Positions 1-12,808 of a DNA stretch of 64,000 nucleotides are shown one piece after another. Each line of letters starts with the position of its first letter. Positions within the stretch are counted from its first letter, which is position 1. A program made the position numbers and the translations under genes. This stretch comes from Euwallacea fornicatus (Eukaryota; Arthropoda; Insecta; Coleoptera; Curculionidae), in NCBI RefSeq assembly GCF_040115645.1, contig NC_089542.1, positions 4,774,001 through 4,838,000 on the forward strand, in the 5' to 3' direction. The notes under the pieces were generated by a model. The model was not told the origin of the DNA, did not search any database, and saw only the letters and a program-made list of their open reading frames with translations.

Positions 1-26
1 AAAAAAACAGTGGCGGGCCTGTGAGC

Positions 27-170
27 TGTCAAATAAGCAATGCACCTATACAAAACCTTGCGCATATCCCGCGTTGCATTTAAAAACACTCGCGCACAGC
101 ATGGAACAACGCAGAATAGCACAGTCTGCGCATAACGGGCATTCCTTATTCTTCCGCCCAGTCGTCACGT
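27..170. repeat. Foldback repeat unit A, with partial copy at 200-255
   Basis: The unit begins with a GTCAAATAAGCAATGC-type end and finishes with GGCATTCCTTATTCTTCCG. The two ends are imperfect reverse complements, as in a small foldback or MITE-like element. The middle carries CATATCCCGCGTTG on the left and AACAACGC on the right. A second, incomplete copy starts at 200 (GTCAAACAAGCAATGC, then CACATCCCACG). A relative of the right half is at about 525-595. No target duplication was found. Family membership is inferred only from the copies in this window. Confidence 0.45.
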
Positions 171-699
171 GATCTGTAGTCAAATATACTAAAAACCTGG
201 GTGTCAAACAAGCAATGCAAGTTTACAGCTACAAGTGCGCACATCCCACGCCGGCACTTTTTCGACACAAAATTTGGTTAGAAGGGAAAAGTTACCTGAA
301 GCACCGACACCGTAAACTAAGGGAGACATATCGTGCGCCGTGTGAAACCTCTCTTGCAAACGACAACGCCGCCTAAAACCTCACTTAGCCTACACTAACC
401 TTTACTGTGAAACGTGCACTCCCTGTACCTTGTTAGCTGACAGAAATGTCGCCCAATGGACAATGAAAGGGCGCGTCACATGGGGCACTGATGCCACGTT
501 GCCAAACACGATTAGCCTACAGTGATGATGGACAGCTGCGCACAACGTGGCATGTTGCCGATCGCTCGCGCAATCATCGCCTATTTTACGACGCAATGAA
601 ACCTATTTAATAGAGAAAAAACTGACTCGCTAAAACTTCCCTGCATCATATTAGAATGACAACACTGTTAAGGTACACTGAAAAAAATTGTTTTTTTTT

Positions 700-3220
700 T
701 CAAGCATGAAGTGGATAGTGTTTGCTTACCCTACTGACCTGGTAGAACTAGGTTTTAGCCCTTGTTAAATGAAAGTCACATACACTAGGAAAAATGTGTT
801 AGCACTATATATAACATGCCTCTACATCTCCCTAATACACTTCCAAGATGGCGAAATTAAGCGGTTATTCCATATGAACCTAAATTTACAATCCTATCTC
901 TAAAATGACGTCAAATTGCTTACTTTTGCATCTAATAACACAATCACATTAGAACGATTGAAAAATGTCTATATCACGAATTTAAACAATTAATGATTTT
1001 TAGTACACTGAAAAAAAAATGTAGTCAATCCAAAATGATGCAATATTGCTTAAGCGTTGCTACAATATCTTCTGTAAACCCAAATAAATGTCTCCCTTAA
1101 CGGTTGAATAAAAAGTAATTCCGCAATAAAAAAAATTGTTAACATGTGGTAATCTGAAAACCCACATCAACAATAGTAGAAATAACAGAATAAGACACAT
1201 AGTAATTTGACATACTCGCTGGAAAAAACGGTTGTGACAATTTTAATAGTAATATTTAGTTTGGTCTAGAATATTGAAGCTAAGAAGCCTGAAGTTACAC
1301 GAAACCTTCATTTGCGTTTACGTTCTCTTAATTCAAACACACTAAAAAACATGTTTAACAAGAAAAGACGTTTAAAAATCCTGCGAGATGGTGAAGATAG
1401 TTACACTTGAAGAAATTTCTAACTATGCGCAATCAAATCTCATTTATGGTCAACTGTAATTATCAATAATTATGTTCAAGGTACTTCTCACCGTTGTCGA
1501 ATATTCATGCGATTTTCTACACTGAAAACATATTTGATCATGGTATTGATAATAAAAACGCTTACTCTTTTGCTAAAGAGTTCTCTCCATATTTGCAGCT
1601 AAATTCGGCAAAATCCCATTATCGATCATACAAGCGGGTTCAAAATATTGTCACACACTGAAAAAATATTCTAAAGTGTTGAAAATGCAAAATACGACTT
1701 ACGTTCTCGACGATTTATGTAAGACACGAAGACTTAAGGGTTTTGGATAACAGCGATAAAAGCGCAATTGCCGCACGATGAATGTACACTGAAAAACATA
1801 TATTAACGCACGGAAAACACCGTTTAATCTTACGTTTTTTTTTCATAAAAATGTTGCAATTGGAAAAACATCAGCCACAGAACACGTGTAAATTCGGTCA
1901 GATTGTGCAGATAGACACACTGAAAAAATGTCTAACGCCCGGGGCTTATGTGAAGATTGAGATTTGCATTAATGCAAATAATTGGTTTTTAGATTTCTCA
2001 TTCGTTATACCTCCAAAGTACTATTTTCCTGTGTTGATTATTCATGCCGACTTATTACGCTAAAAAAAACGGTTACGAAATATAACGAAAAAAAACCGCT
2101 TACTCGTAGTTTACAATTCTTCTTAACTAAACTCACTCGTCATGGTCCAACTATAGATCATAAATATTAATTATAAATGTTCTCATAAGGTATCACTCAC
2201 ATACATCTTTTCATTTATTTATTCAAGATTTCAAGGACTGGGGGCTTTGATTTAGATTTCACGGGCACTAGAAAAAATGTATTAACATGAAAGAAAACCG
2301 TGTTGGCGCTTACGTTTGAATAATTCGGATAAAGTTGCAATGGTTCCATACCATAAAACACGGCTAAATCCAGGTAAGTACACTGAAAAAATGTTTAATT
2401 ACCGAAAAAAATATCTTGATTTAACGTACGTGTTTAGCACAATTCTATAGATTTTCTTAGTTTTCAAATGAATTTTCTCACTCTCAAGGCACTACGATTT
2501 TATTTCTTAAATTAGTGGCGATTTTACTCTGAAAAAAATGTTTTTAATGCTCGTCAAAATTAATAATAAAAGTGCTTACTCTGTGTTTCGCATTCTCCTC
2601 ATAACTACCAAATTTCCAATTAAAATTCAAAAAAATTACTAATAATTCAATACAATTGGGAATAAAAATACGTATACACTGGAAAAAAATTAAATCGTTA
2701 AAATCATAAAATGACTTACGTTTTCACCGATTTATTTTGCACTCGCAGATCGATATGGAGGTTAATGAAGGGCTTTGGATGACAATGATAAAAGAACAAT
2801 TGCTGCATATGAGAATACACTAAAAAAAATGTTTTAAGGTAATGGATAACCTTACGTGCGCTTACGTGTGCTTAATCGGAATGTTGGGAATTTGTAACGT
2901 ATTCAAATGTGAAAGGACACGTCAAAATCTTCCTTTATAGTGTTGCTAGGTACACTGAAAAAAAGGGTTAATTTTTGCCCCAGCTATAAATGCTTACTTG
3001 TAATGCTCGGTCTCCGCTTGAGTTCAATGAAACCGAGAGCTAGTTTTAACCGACAAATCTTAGTGGCAAAATAATGGACTAAGGTTTAGGCACACTGAAA
3101 AAAAATGTATCTATATTGGAACTAAGTTCGCTTACGCTTTGTTCGACTTGGCGTTGGCTTTTAATGTGATGTCGCTGTACCGAGAAAACAAACACTTCCA
3201 CATCTACGAATATACACTGA
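700..3220 (-). repeat. Array of ~140 bp diverged units, each shaped like a mini-exon on the minus strand
   Basis: Read on the minus strand, the unit is a T-rich tract ending CAG or TAG, then TGTA or TGTG, then 55-100 nt, then GTAAG. Intervals with both signals are 730-784, 924-1007, 1566-1657, 1703-1788, 1834-1919, 2314-2382, 2580-2678, 2720-2819, 2866-2954, 2998-3094 and 3136-3216. The supposed introns are mostly about 40-50 nt. The splice-like boundaries are the best conserved part. Interiors share only fragments such as GCAATTG. Lengths (86, 86, 69, 99, 100, 89, 97, 81) keep no reading frame and several units stop in all frames, so a protein is unlikely. It is either a noncoding mini-exon transcript or an old satellite whose monomer resembles splice sites. 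Confidence 0.5.
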
Positions 3221-3339
3221 AAAAAATGTGTAGTTTTTTTGCACGCTTTATGATAGAAATTTTCTAAGATGTTTTAATTTGAACAATTCTAAAAAGTGAG
3301 TTAGAAAGTTACCAATAACTACCTTCAAGGAATTTCTAC

Positions 3340-4600
3340 TTTCTATTGAATTCTACAATGAAAAAATGTATTGAATACGATGCACTGAAAAATACAAATA
3401 CAAATTGATCATCTTAGTTTAGACTTTAGATTATAATAGATAAAATAGCACTTAAAGCGGGAACTATTAACGAAATCTACAGTGAGAAAGACACGTAATT
3501 CTCAAAAAATCAATTCAGGCTTTCATTAACACTATATCTACAAGAGGTGAAGTCAAGCTTCAAGACTTACATTGGTCCATAAAAAAAAAGAAACTACAGG
3601 GAGAAAAAGCCGCCAAATGCAGTTTCCCTGAAAAACAACTAGCTTCTTTGAACTTATCCCCTTAAATAGCAAAATCTCCTATTGCAGGTAATCGATAAAC
3701 TACACCGGAAAAAATGTGTTAGATGCAGTGACACACAGTTAACCTGCTCATCTCAAATTTCATTTCAGTTTAGTACAGTTAAACCACAATTTAAGGCGGG
3801 AATTATTCCAGAAATCTACACTAAAACAAATTCTTCACGATGCATAATTACAGTTTAACTTACGGTTCGAACGCCCATTGCAGTTAAATGCTTAAACAGT
3901 ACTAGACACTGACAAAATGGGTTAAACCACAGAAAAACTGCTCATGCAATCTTAAACCTATGAAAAGCGTTTCGAACTTCATTTACTGTGCCCCATCAGA
4001 TTAATAGTTAATACCGACACGAAGCTTTAGACAAACATGCGTTAAACGCCTACGTGTGAACTAGTGCTTTATCCCGTTGCGGGTGCCGTAAGGAGCGTCG
4101 TCAAATAAGTAACGCACTCGTGCCAAAAGGGGGCGCTTATCCCACGTTGCGGAACAATAGCAAGATACAACAGACTCGGATGCAGACGGCGGGGAAACAA
4201 CGAGGAACGGCGCCATTTTGAAGGCGGTGAGAGTCCCTTATTTTCCGACGCTCGTTTGTACACTATGGCGGCTTGGGTAATGAGAAGTATGGGTGTGGTT
4301 AGGCTGGAAATTTTTGATAGAGGAAGAGAAAGATAGAGCTGGAAATTAGCCACAATTAAAAGCTGCAAATAAGGTATTTTGCAGGTAAAAAATACGTAGT
4401 TACACTGAGAAAAAAGTGCAATCTGTGCTTACGATGATGATGCCTTTTCCAGGGACTTTTGTTAGGTTAGTTCAGGCTATATTCCACACTGAAAATCACA
4501 TGTACGTGGGGACGAACAGCGAACAAAACCGTTTACTCTGCCCAAAGATTTTTATACGCAACATCACTATGTTTTCCACACTGAAAAAAATTTTTAAACT
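3340..4600 (-). repeat. Decayed continuation of the mini-exon-like array
   Basis: The same motif continues but with broken signals: TACA then ATG instead of CTG near 3356, TACAC-CGG near 3702, and TACA-GGG near 3596. Better copies are near 3861-3908 (donor-like CTTAC, then ACACTGAC), 4403, 4488 and 4580. A foldback unit interrupts it at about 4098-4255. No conserved coding sequence is visible. Confidence 0.4.
4098..4255. repeat. Foldback repeat unit C
   Basis: The left end is GTCAAATAAGTAACGC and the right end GAGTCCCTTATTTTCCGACG, approximately inverted. TTATCCCACGTTGC lies inside the left arm. It matches units A, D and E in order and size. An ORF of 99 codons runs antisense through it but is a by-product of the GC-richer repeat. 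Confidence 0.4.
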
Positions 4601-4767
4601 CTTTGTCTTCAGTCACGACTTCCGATATTCTTGGAGCATTACAACCGTGTTTGTCTCGTCTTTAATATGTATTAATTAATGAATTAGAATCTCCTTCTCC
4701 ACTTGAGGCAATTTTCCAGGTCATCTGCGGACAAAAACTGGGAAACAAAATACACTTGCGCGAGCAG

Positions 4768-4905
4768 TCAAATAAGCGATACAAGTACCTGCTTCAGGAG
4801 TGCATATCCCACCCTATTATAAATATATATTCTGGCAATGCGTAAACAAGGCAGAATAGCAGTCCCTAACCTTACTGGCATCTCTTATTCTCCGAACGCA
4901 AAGTC
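4768..4905. repeat. Foldback repeat unit D
   Basis: The left end is GTCAAATAAGCGATAC and the right end GGCATCTCTTATTCTCCG, with CATATCCCACC and GGCAGAATAGC between them. This is the order seen in unit A about 4.7 kb upstream. The two units bracket the first mini-exon-like array. Confidence 0.45.
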
Positions 4906-6000
4906 AACGTCTACTCACTAATATTTATCTCAGTTCAAAGGAATGCTCTTAAGTGTTGGTTACTCCTTTGCCGATATGGAATGCTAAAAAGATAAGCATC
5001 GCTTCTTACCGGGGGAAATATCCTTTAAGCTGAACTGAGGAACGAAAAATTGCCTCAAACAATTGGACACGATATGGAGGTTTCTTATATTCTTCGAATA
5101 CTCATCTTCATAGTAGTTGTGATTGAAGACTCATTTTGGCGGGAGTATATGATTTTCAAGATAAACTCAAGTTTATCATATAATGAAGTCAACTTATGAA
5201 TCTTTCTATGCATGCTGAAGTAACATAACTAAAATGTGTCTGACTACATTGTCGAATAAAAAATGCAGGTAAATGTAATCAAGATACGTATCTCTTGTTG
5301 CCAAACAACAGAATTCATCGATTGTCGACACGAGGACAATTCTGGAGCAACAGGCGACATTATCGTTTATACTTTACAAGCATCTGTTGTTCTTCAATGC
5401 ATTATTTCGTGATGGTTCAATTGTCTTTATTTTTCCGGGAAAAATTATTTCTTGCACTGCTGAAAGTGTCAAACTGGCTTACCAACTATGAAGACTGAGT
5501 AATGTTGAACTGCTCTTAAAAGTTGATAAAATCTTAAACGATGCTCAGGTCAATTTGCGGGAAAAATTTTAGATCCTTTTCGTCAAATAATTCTAATTCA
5601 TTTTTTTTTCCCCCGGTAGATACATCACTTGCCAATAAAAATTTCGAGTGCTGTCAGATTTCTGAGTACAAATTGGGCATTTTGGTTTTACTTCTTCTAT
5701 TTTTTGTTGCTCAAAGAGGTGACTATTTGAAGATCTTCACTCCAACGAAATCTCAAGAATACAAATTTCAACTATAGTCATTTCCGAGTAAAACTGAGCA
5801 TTCCAGGCCTCCATTTTCAGTTCTTTTGGGAGTTTTGTACTAAAAGGTCTCATTAGAAACCATGAAAAATCTTACCAAGTAGTTTCGGAAAAAATGAAAA
5901 CTATGGAGATTTCCATAAAAGATTTCTCGACCGTTCTGACAAAATTCGAAGAGTCCTTTAGGTTGATTATATACTCTGCATTGACGTTTTTCTTCTCAAT
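4906..6000. other. AT-rich sequence, nothing recognised
   Basis: Only short ORFs of low-complexity composition are present, with no recognisable protein, RNA gene or repeat. One 67-codon and one 78-codon ORF (5295-5498 and 5541-5777) have no family resemblance and are probably chance. Confidence 0.5.
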
Positions 6001-6007
6001 AATCGTC

Positions 6008-6150
6008 GTAAAATAAGCAATCACAAAGGGTAGCAACAAAGACCCGTATCCCACGATGTAGATATCAAATGTATGTGTTTTTGCTGGCACTAACTCGGAC
6101 ACAACGTGGGACAGTGTCCATGCCTTGGCCAGTATCGCTTATTTTCCGGC
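6008..6150. repeat. Foldback repeat unit E
   Basis: AAAATAAGCAAT with CGTATCCCACG on the left is mirrored by CAACGTGGGA and CGCTTATTTTCCGG on the right. This is the clearest foldback of the family, with two separate arm segments in mirrored order. Confidence 0.45.
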
Positions 6151-6379
6151 GGGGTGGGCTGACGAGGACTGAAAATAACATGTTTTCGATGGTAGGAACC
6201 GACTTACGTATGTCTGAGTCTCTGTGATTCAATAAGAACTTTTATTTTCCTCAGATTTGGAATTCGGGGATCAATTCTTTCCTATTAACATTCGCATCAT
6301 AACTACAAGTCACTTTCAGAGAATCATGCAGAAATCTTATGTCATATCAGGGATTTTTAATAGAAGCTTCTCCTGTTTG

Positions 6380-7015
6380 CGACTCAAAAGGACGGTAAAA
6401 ATATTTCTTAGAGCTGTCTATAACAGGTTGACGAATATCTAAAAACAATCAACCTCACCATGTTTCAAACGAAGCTTAGAAAAATTCTTCAAAGTCGCTT
6501 CAAGTCAGACAACAAAATGGCCACCATACCGTCATGCTGACGGTCACTTCACAGCCCTTGAACACCGTTATTCTTTCGAATTCCATCAAGCAACCAGGAA
6601 AAAAAACGGCTGGTGCTAACTCGGCCATTTTGAGGCACACTCTGATTCACTGCATCAACACGGGATCCTCCTCCACTCTTCGAATTATCTTAAAAACAGG
6701 CAAACGCAAAAAACAGTCTTTAAAATATTTCTAAACTTCTTCAGGTCCGATCAATTTATATAGAACGATCGCCGCACTGTAATGCCAACGGCCTTCTTGC
6801 GACTCTTGAGCACTCTTCTAATTCCATCAAACATCTGCAACAAAATGGCCGCCACCGTCACTATTTTACATCAAACATTAATCGTCTTCTGCGACAAAAT
6901 AGCCTTCGTTCGACTCCTCGAAAATATATTTTCAACGCTCCGAAACATTCTACAAAAGTTGTGTAAGTATTGACAACAAGCGAGCACCTACAACAAAACG
7001 GCCGCAGCTGCTCCG
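6380..7015. repeat. Diverged repeats sharing a CAACAAAATGGCC core
   Basis: The core appears at about 6513 (ACAACAAAATGGCCACC), 6838 (GCAACAAAATGGCCGCC) and 6994 (ACAACAAAACGGCCGC). An inverted copy is near 6624 (CGGCCATTTTG). The cores are preceded by CTTCAAGTC or CTCTTCTAATTCCATCAA and by AAAATATTTCT segments. Three short ORFs overlap the region, but the similarity is at DNA level and shifts frame. Confidence 0.35.
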
Positions 7016-7859
7016 CGCTTTCAAGGATTTTATTCTACATTTTGATCTCATTAGACGTACTTATCGCGCCACGTTGCAAATGAAATTTCCATGCGCCTGC
7101 CCAATAAACGTGCCAACCGTGACGTTTGAGAAAGTCCAGTTCCAAGCCACGATGTTCGCTCGCCTTCTACACCTAAAACTGCTCAAGTAACTTGAAACTG
7201 GCGCACGGTCATTACGGATGTACGTTTATTTGACGGCGATGGCGAATCCAGGGGGCTGAAATTTAGGTTAGACAGAATGCATGTAATTTACTGATCACCT
7301 ACTAACCTTGAGAATATCACAAACCTAAACGCCAACGTTTACCTTCAGTAAATCAGCATCTTTTCAGATTTATTCTTTATGCTCATCTGACGAAAATTAC
7401 ACTGAGATGTTCAGATAAATTCTTCTTTCTTGTTTGGAGAAATATCTTGAAATCAGTATTACAGTGTTACTACTGACCTGACGCATATTGTGAGGTATGG
7501 ATTTATATGTCGAGATAAATTGGCAACACTGCAGGATCGGATGCTGCCATTTACAGAAACACTTTCGGCCCTTTATAATTGGAATGATTGCTGGCTAAGC
7601 CGCTACGTAACGTCAGGCCATAGGATGTTTTGCTTTGTTTTTCTATGTAATGCTGGAGAAGAAAATATCAGGAATGGCAGAATCAAGCCTCAATCGAAAT
7701 CGTGACTGAATTGACACATTGCACGTTTTTGCCAAATTTGATTAACAGAAAGTATTAAAAACAGCTGTATCAATTTAATTCGTCGGCGCTTGCGATGGCA
7801 ACAATTATGAAACTTTCTGCAAATCTGGCAACTTTAGGAATAAAAAATATTGGTATTGC

Positions 7860-9260
7860 TGCACTGAAAAAAATATGTAAACATAAGAAAGTTCACGGAC
7901 AGTTTACTATTTCACTATATTTGAGTACGAACTCGAAATATTACGACGAACAGAAATGCAGTTGCACTAAAATATATATACACTCACAAAAATACTTGCA
8001 TGTTGCTGATTTCTTTAAATCACTTCTTACTCCCCCTTCCGGAATTGTTTGTTATGATTACTTAGCCCGATAGTAGTTTTACTACAAAATAAACGATTCA
8101 ACCATTAAAAAACATTTACCTTCGTCTACACCAGAAAAATTTACGAATTAGCTTACTGTTTGGCTAAAATTCTGGATTTTAATGCAAGACGATGCAACAT
8201 TAAGAAAAATGCAATTGACACCAAAATGGGTGTACACTGAAAAAATGTTTGGACGTTGCTCAACGTAGTTAAATGACTTCTCATATTTGGTTCTGGCATT
8301 TTTCGCCTCACAATTAAGAGGCACGATATTTTCACCACAAATTAAAGGCTTCAGTAATTAAAAATATTTTTCAGTCTATACTAGAAAACATATTTTAACT
8401 GATAGTTTTTGGCTCACCTATATAGATGTTTAGAAGTTTCAACTTATTTAAAACGTGATTTGATTACATTTAATAATTTATCTGTTTCACATCAATCGTA
8501 TGGCTTAGGGCAAAATTACTGTTTCCGATGGATTTGATTCATTTAAATAAAATTTTCCATATTTGAACTTATACGAAGTTCACTTCGAGACTTGACTGAA
8601 TTAGTTGAATGTCCCATTCTTTCCACAATTTCTGGCACAAATCTTCGACATCAGGTATCTTTGGAATACTTGGACTTCAACATCTTGGAATAAAATTTTC
8701 GCCGTTTAAACTTATTTAAATATTGACTTGAACAATTTCGGCCATTTACGTAGAATTCGGACTTATCGCATGACTTCAAAGTAAAATCATCGCTTCCGAC
8801 AGTTTGATCAATTTATTAACCACAAATTTTTGTGTTATGAATTAAGTCTCCAAATTATATTCCTGAAACCTCTTGCATTAGTGCTGCACTTAGAAAAATT
8901 GCAATTGGCACCAAAATGGATAAACACTGAAAACAATAATTGATTGTTGCCATCTCAATGTCTTCTTACTCTTTTTCGGTATTTTCTGACTCAGTCACTA
9001 TTAATAACATTTTCACCACATTAAATTCCAATAATAAAATGCAGCTCAATTTACACTAAAAGAAATGTTTAAACTGACGCTTACTTTTCGGCATAATGCT
9101 GTCTCTAAATTTCGAAGCGAAAGTGTTTCGAATGGTCTTACTCATGAAAAAATGCAATTACAAGACCATATGGTTATACTGGAAAAAATATTTAAGCTGT
9201 CGAAAAACTCGAAAGTTTTGCTTACGATTTCGTTGATTTATAACGAAGAATCCAGATAAA
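7860..9260 (-). repeat. Second block of mini-exon-like units
   Basis: The same boundary motifs as at 700-3220 return after about 3 kb. A donor-like CTTAC at 8152-8156 and an acceptor-like TACA|CTGAAAAAATG at 8236-8237 bound an 80-nt interval. Another interval is 9085-9178. The core AAATGCAATTGACACCAAAA (near 8209) recurs as AATTGCAATTGGCACCAAAA near 8896, each followed by a TACACTGAAA-type end, so neighbouring units are clearly paralogous. No consistent reading frame is present. Confidence 0.4.
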
Positions 9261-12140
9261 TATTAAACATTGGAAGTGCTCATTGTTGGAACTTGGATTT
9301 AAATGCTACAAATCGAGTTGAGAACAACCTATGAAAGCAGGATTTGATTTTTTTCCGTCGCAAATTTTTCGCCAAGTTCACCGATCAAGAATTTGCAGGA
9401 AAACTTTTCTATGTCATGGGAAACTTCTCTTCATTTCTTCTTCATAAAAACTGCCAAAAAGCAACTTTATATTGATCAAAGTTTCTTTTGATAGATTCTT
9501 CTTAATATTTCTTTCCTAGTTTCTGATAGGGAAATAAATTTTTCAAACATTATTTACATTAAATCCAATCATTAACAATACAAAATATTCTCTGTGGTTG
9601 TACCTAGGTTAAGACTTAATGCGCTTCTTCAATCATCCAACTTCCTCAGTGTTGCGACTTGAACTTGCCCGCAAAGGGACATCTACAATATTAATATAAA
9701 CATCTAAAATTAATATTTTCAACATCTGGGGACTTCAAAACTCGACTTTCGCCATCTTTAAACCAGGGATCAGGGACGTATAACACACGAAGACAACGAA
9801 ACGTTGCTTTGGCATTAAAATAACTGCGCAGCTGCTTCTTCTGTAATCGACTTATATTAATCCGTGGCCCGTCGCGTGTCGAAAGGCCACTTTCAATCAA
9901 AAATAACAAGTTTCGTACAAGAAAACTTCTAGAACAAACTTGAAGGAACTGGGAACGTTTTCGGTAGATCCGCAAACCAATAAAACCTCCTAATAGTCAA
10001 TAATAAGGGCGCTTTATCGTTGGTTCATTGTTACTACGTTTACACGAAACCCTGAAACCGTTTATGGGACGCACTTTTTTTGCCGCCTAAAACACCCAAA
10101 ATACACTTAACACACCCTAATCAATATTTGATTACGCACACACGCAGGGCTGAAACGGTTTGAAGGGTTGTATAAACATGGCAAACGCTGCGGCAGTTCT
10201 TTCACTTTTGTTATACAATGTTGCCTTTTACAATTGGTATTTCACATGTGAAGTTTCTTTGCCGTTTTGGCCAATTATATGATTTTTACGAATATATACC
10301 ATCCACTGTAGAAATTCAAAATCAGACAAAATGTTTTGAAAAATCTGACCTGTTTTAGCTGACTCTGGTCCCCACCAACCGGAGGTTTCGAACCATATTT
10401 AATCTTAGTTCATTTTCTTGTTCTTCTGTGCTTCTTCGTCATTCATCAATATTTTAGGAATTAAATAATAAAATATGAAGATAGTTCTTCAGGTATGAAC
10501 TGTATCGCAAATTAATTTAAGTCATTTTTAAGAAGGTTTTAGGTAGAGAACATTTTTCCAATGGTACTTAGTAAATTTTTGCATTCCATTTTTTAATCGG
10601 AAAAAGACCCATTTTCCACTGAAACGAAAACACGGTATTGTAATTCACTGCCTGGCGGTATTTTCGAACAAATAAAGTGCCCATTTCACAATTATGAAAC
10701 CACTCATCAGATGTGTATTTCCACCAATTTTTATTTTTAGAATACAAATAAATTAATGAGCTGCATGAGCCAAATTAATATTGTTTATACAGCAATTTTC
10801 AGAGTGGCTGAAATTAACTTCGAAAATTACCCCAATAAAATATAAGCGAAGGGGATGAAATTTCTCACTTTTCGATTTTGGGTTCTCTGACAAATTGGGT
10901 GTTCCTACAGAAACAAGCTTGTAGTTAAATTTAACAATTTGACCCTTAATCACGTCACAACTCTTAGTATACGAGATTCCCATGCTTATATTCAAACATT
11001 TTGTTAACGTGCATGGTAACGTGGAAGATCAACTGAGATGATCATGGAATCATCATGGATCATGGAACGGTACTCAAAATTAATAATAAAACTGAGTAAA
11101 TGTTGAAATCGAAATTGCGGGTAAATCAAATGATATAATTGTAAAATAACGAGGCAATAGTGTCACGGAATACTTGAAAATATTAATTAAATGTGATGTG
11201 AATTAATGATTATTTTACCGAAAGTGTTATGGCCTATATATCGCAGTTAATATGGCGGCAACATGTGAAAACTAATGTAAACTGTTACTAAAAAATTGCG
11301 ACAAATCAAAACAAATTTCACAAGCTTGAAAATTATCCAATAAAACAAAAACCCTAAAATCGGCTATGGACACAATCAGTGACAAAATTTAAATTACTCT
11401 AACTTAAACCTTTATAGATGAAGGACAAAACTATACATTTTCTGAATTTAACGAATATTTCAATACGAAATTACCGGAAATTTTTGGACATTTTTAGACA
11501 ATGGCAAAAACATTTTTCAGTGGACATATAAGTTTTTTATAATCTATCCACCACCATTTATCACCAAATATTTAGTTTCACCCGTCAATTTCCTTGATAA
11601 AACCTATACAAACTACCTTAAAACACCCAAATAAGAAAACGTGATTTTTTTTTCTAATCAGGGTAATGAACCAAAAGTTCAACAGTGGTAATAATATATC
11701 TAAATTAAGAATCTTCCGGTTGTACAGTAGCACTACCCCAATTTGCACATAACGTTGATTTTATTATATTTCAATATTGGTTTTCCCTTTAATATAAAAT
11801 TACAACGCGCTTTTTCACCATGGCGGTAAATTCGATTGTTAAAAAAGTAAAATTTTAGCACTAGCAAGAAATCTTCATTAAACCTATGTGAAATGAGCAC
11901 CGAATCGATATGATTTACGGTTTAAAATGTACATTTAAAACCTTGACCAAATAAAAATTGAAATAAAACATTTTGCTAGTATCATATTTACCTGTTGGAC
12001 CACAGTAGACTGCATACCCCTCACACAGCTTCCAAATGGCTCTCCTACATCCCAACGATCAGTAATATCGATAAGGTAATAAAAAGACAAGTTCTAACTG
12101 GTTTCTGTTGTACATTCACTTTAAGGGTAAATTATTGTTT

Positions 12141-12177
12141 GGTATTGGCAGAGTTGTCAACTGAACTCTTCAATACC
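12141..12177. other. Potential hairpin, first of a related pair
   Basis: GGTATTG at 12,141 pairs with CAATACC at 12,171. Inside it, GAGTT pairs with AACTC around an 8-nt loop. A 37-nt relative with the same outer stem and spacing lies at 12,809. Confidence 0.35.
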
Positions 12178-12808
12178 GGATGGAACTAAAAACGGAAATT
12201 CCTGCTTTAAACCGTCGTTTGAACCAAGCGAAAGTTGACCACAATCCAGAGAAAAGTGAATTTCCAAGTATGTATATGTAAGTATGTATGTAAGAGGAGA
12301 AATAAAATAGCAAAAGTTTACAGTCCCTAACTCTTACTGAATTACCTGTTAATTGCCATAATCCAGCTTTAAAATGTGTCTCCTCCTTGTGCTGTAACTT
12401 AATTTCCCTTGCGAATCAGAATTATTAGGAGTAGTACTTGGGAGTGCAAGGCAAAAAAATTCTATAGCCCTTGATTATCATGGACAAATTTAGCATTCAC
12501 ATCACTTCCCTGCACTCCACCTATGAAAATATTCAGCAGCTGAGTATCAAGTTCAGAGTTGTTAAGAGGCTGACGCCCCCGAGAGGCACTCGCTTCAATT
12601 AGCACCGTCCTCTTCGTCATTTCGAAACAGGAGCAAAGGCTACTAAAAACGGTGCCTCCCTGGAACGCTAAAATTCAAACAGTACCTGTCAACATGCAAA
12701 GCTCGTCCAAAACTTCCTTTTGTCTTCAGAAGTTTTGTGCCAGACTCCCGAAAGGGGGGCGAAGCTGAGCATCTGCATTGACAGGCTTACAAGTTTTGAG
12801 GTCTGCAT

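Noticed and set aside
700..3220. Dscam-like cluster of mutually exclusive coding exons
   Set aside because: The tandem exon-like layout invites it, but unit lengths do not share one value modulo three, several units stop in all frames, and no immunoglobulin cysteine/tryptophan pattern is present.
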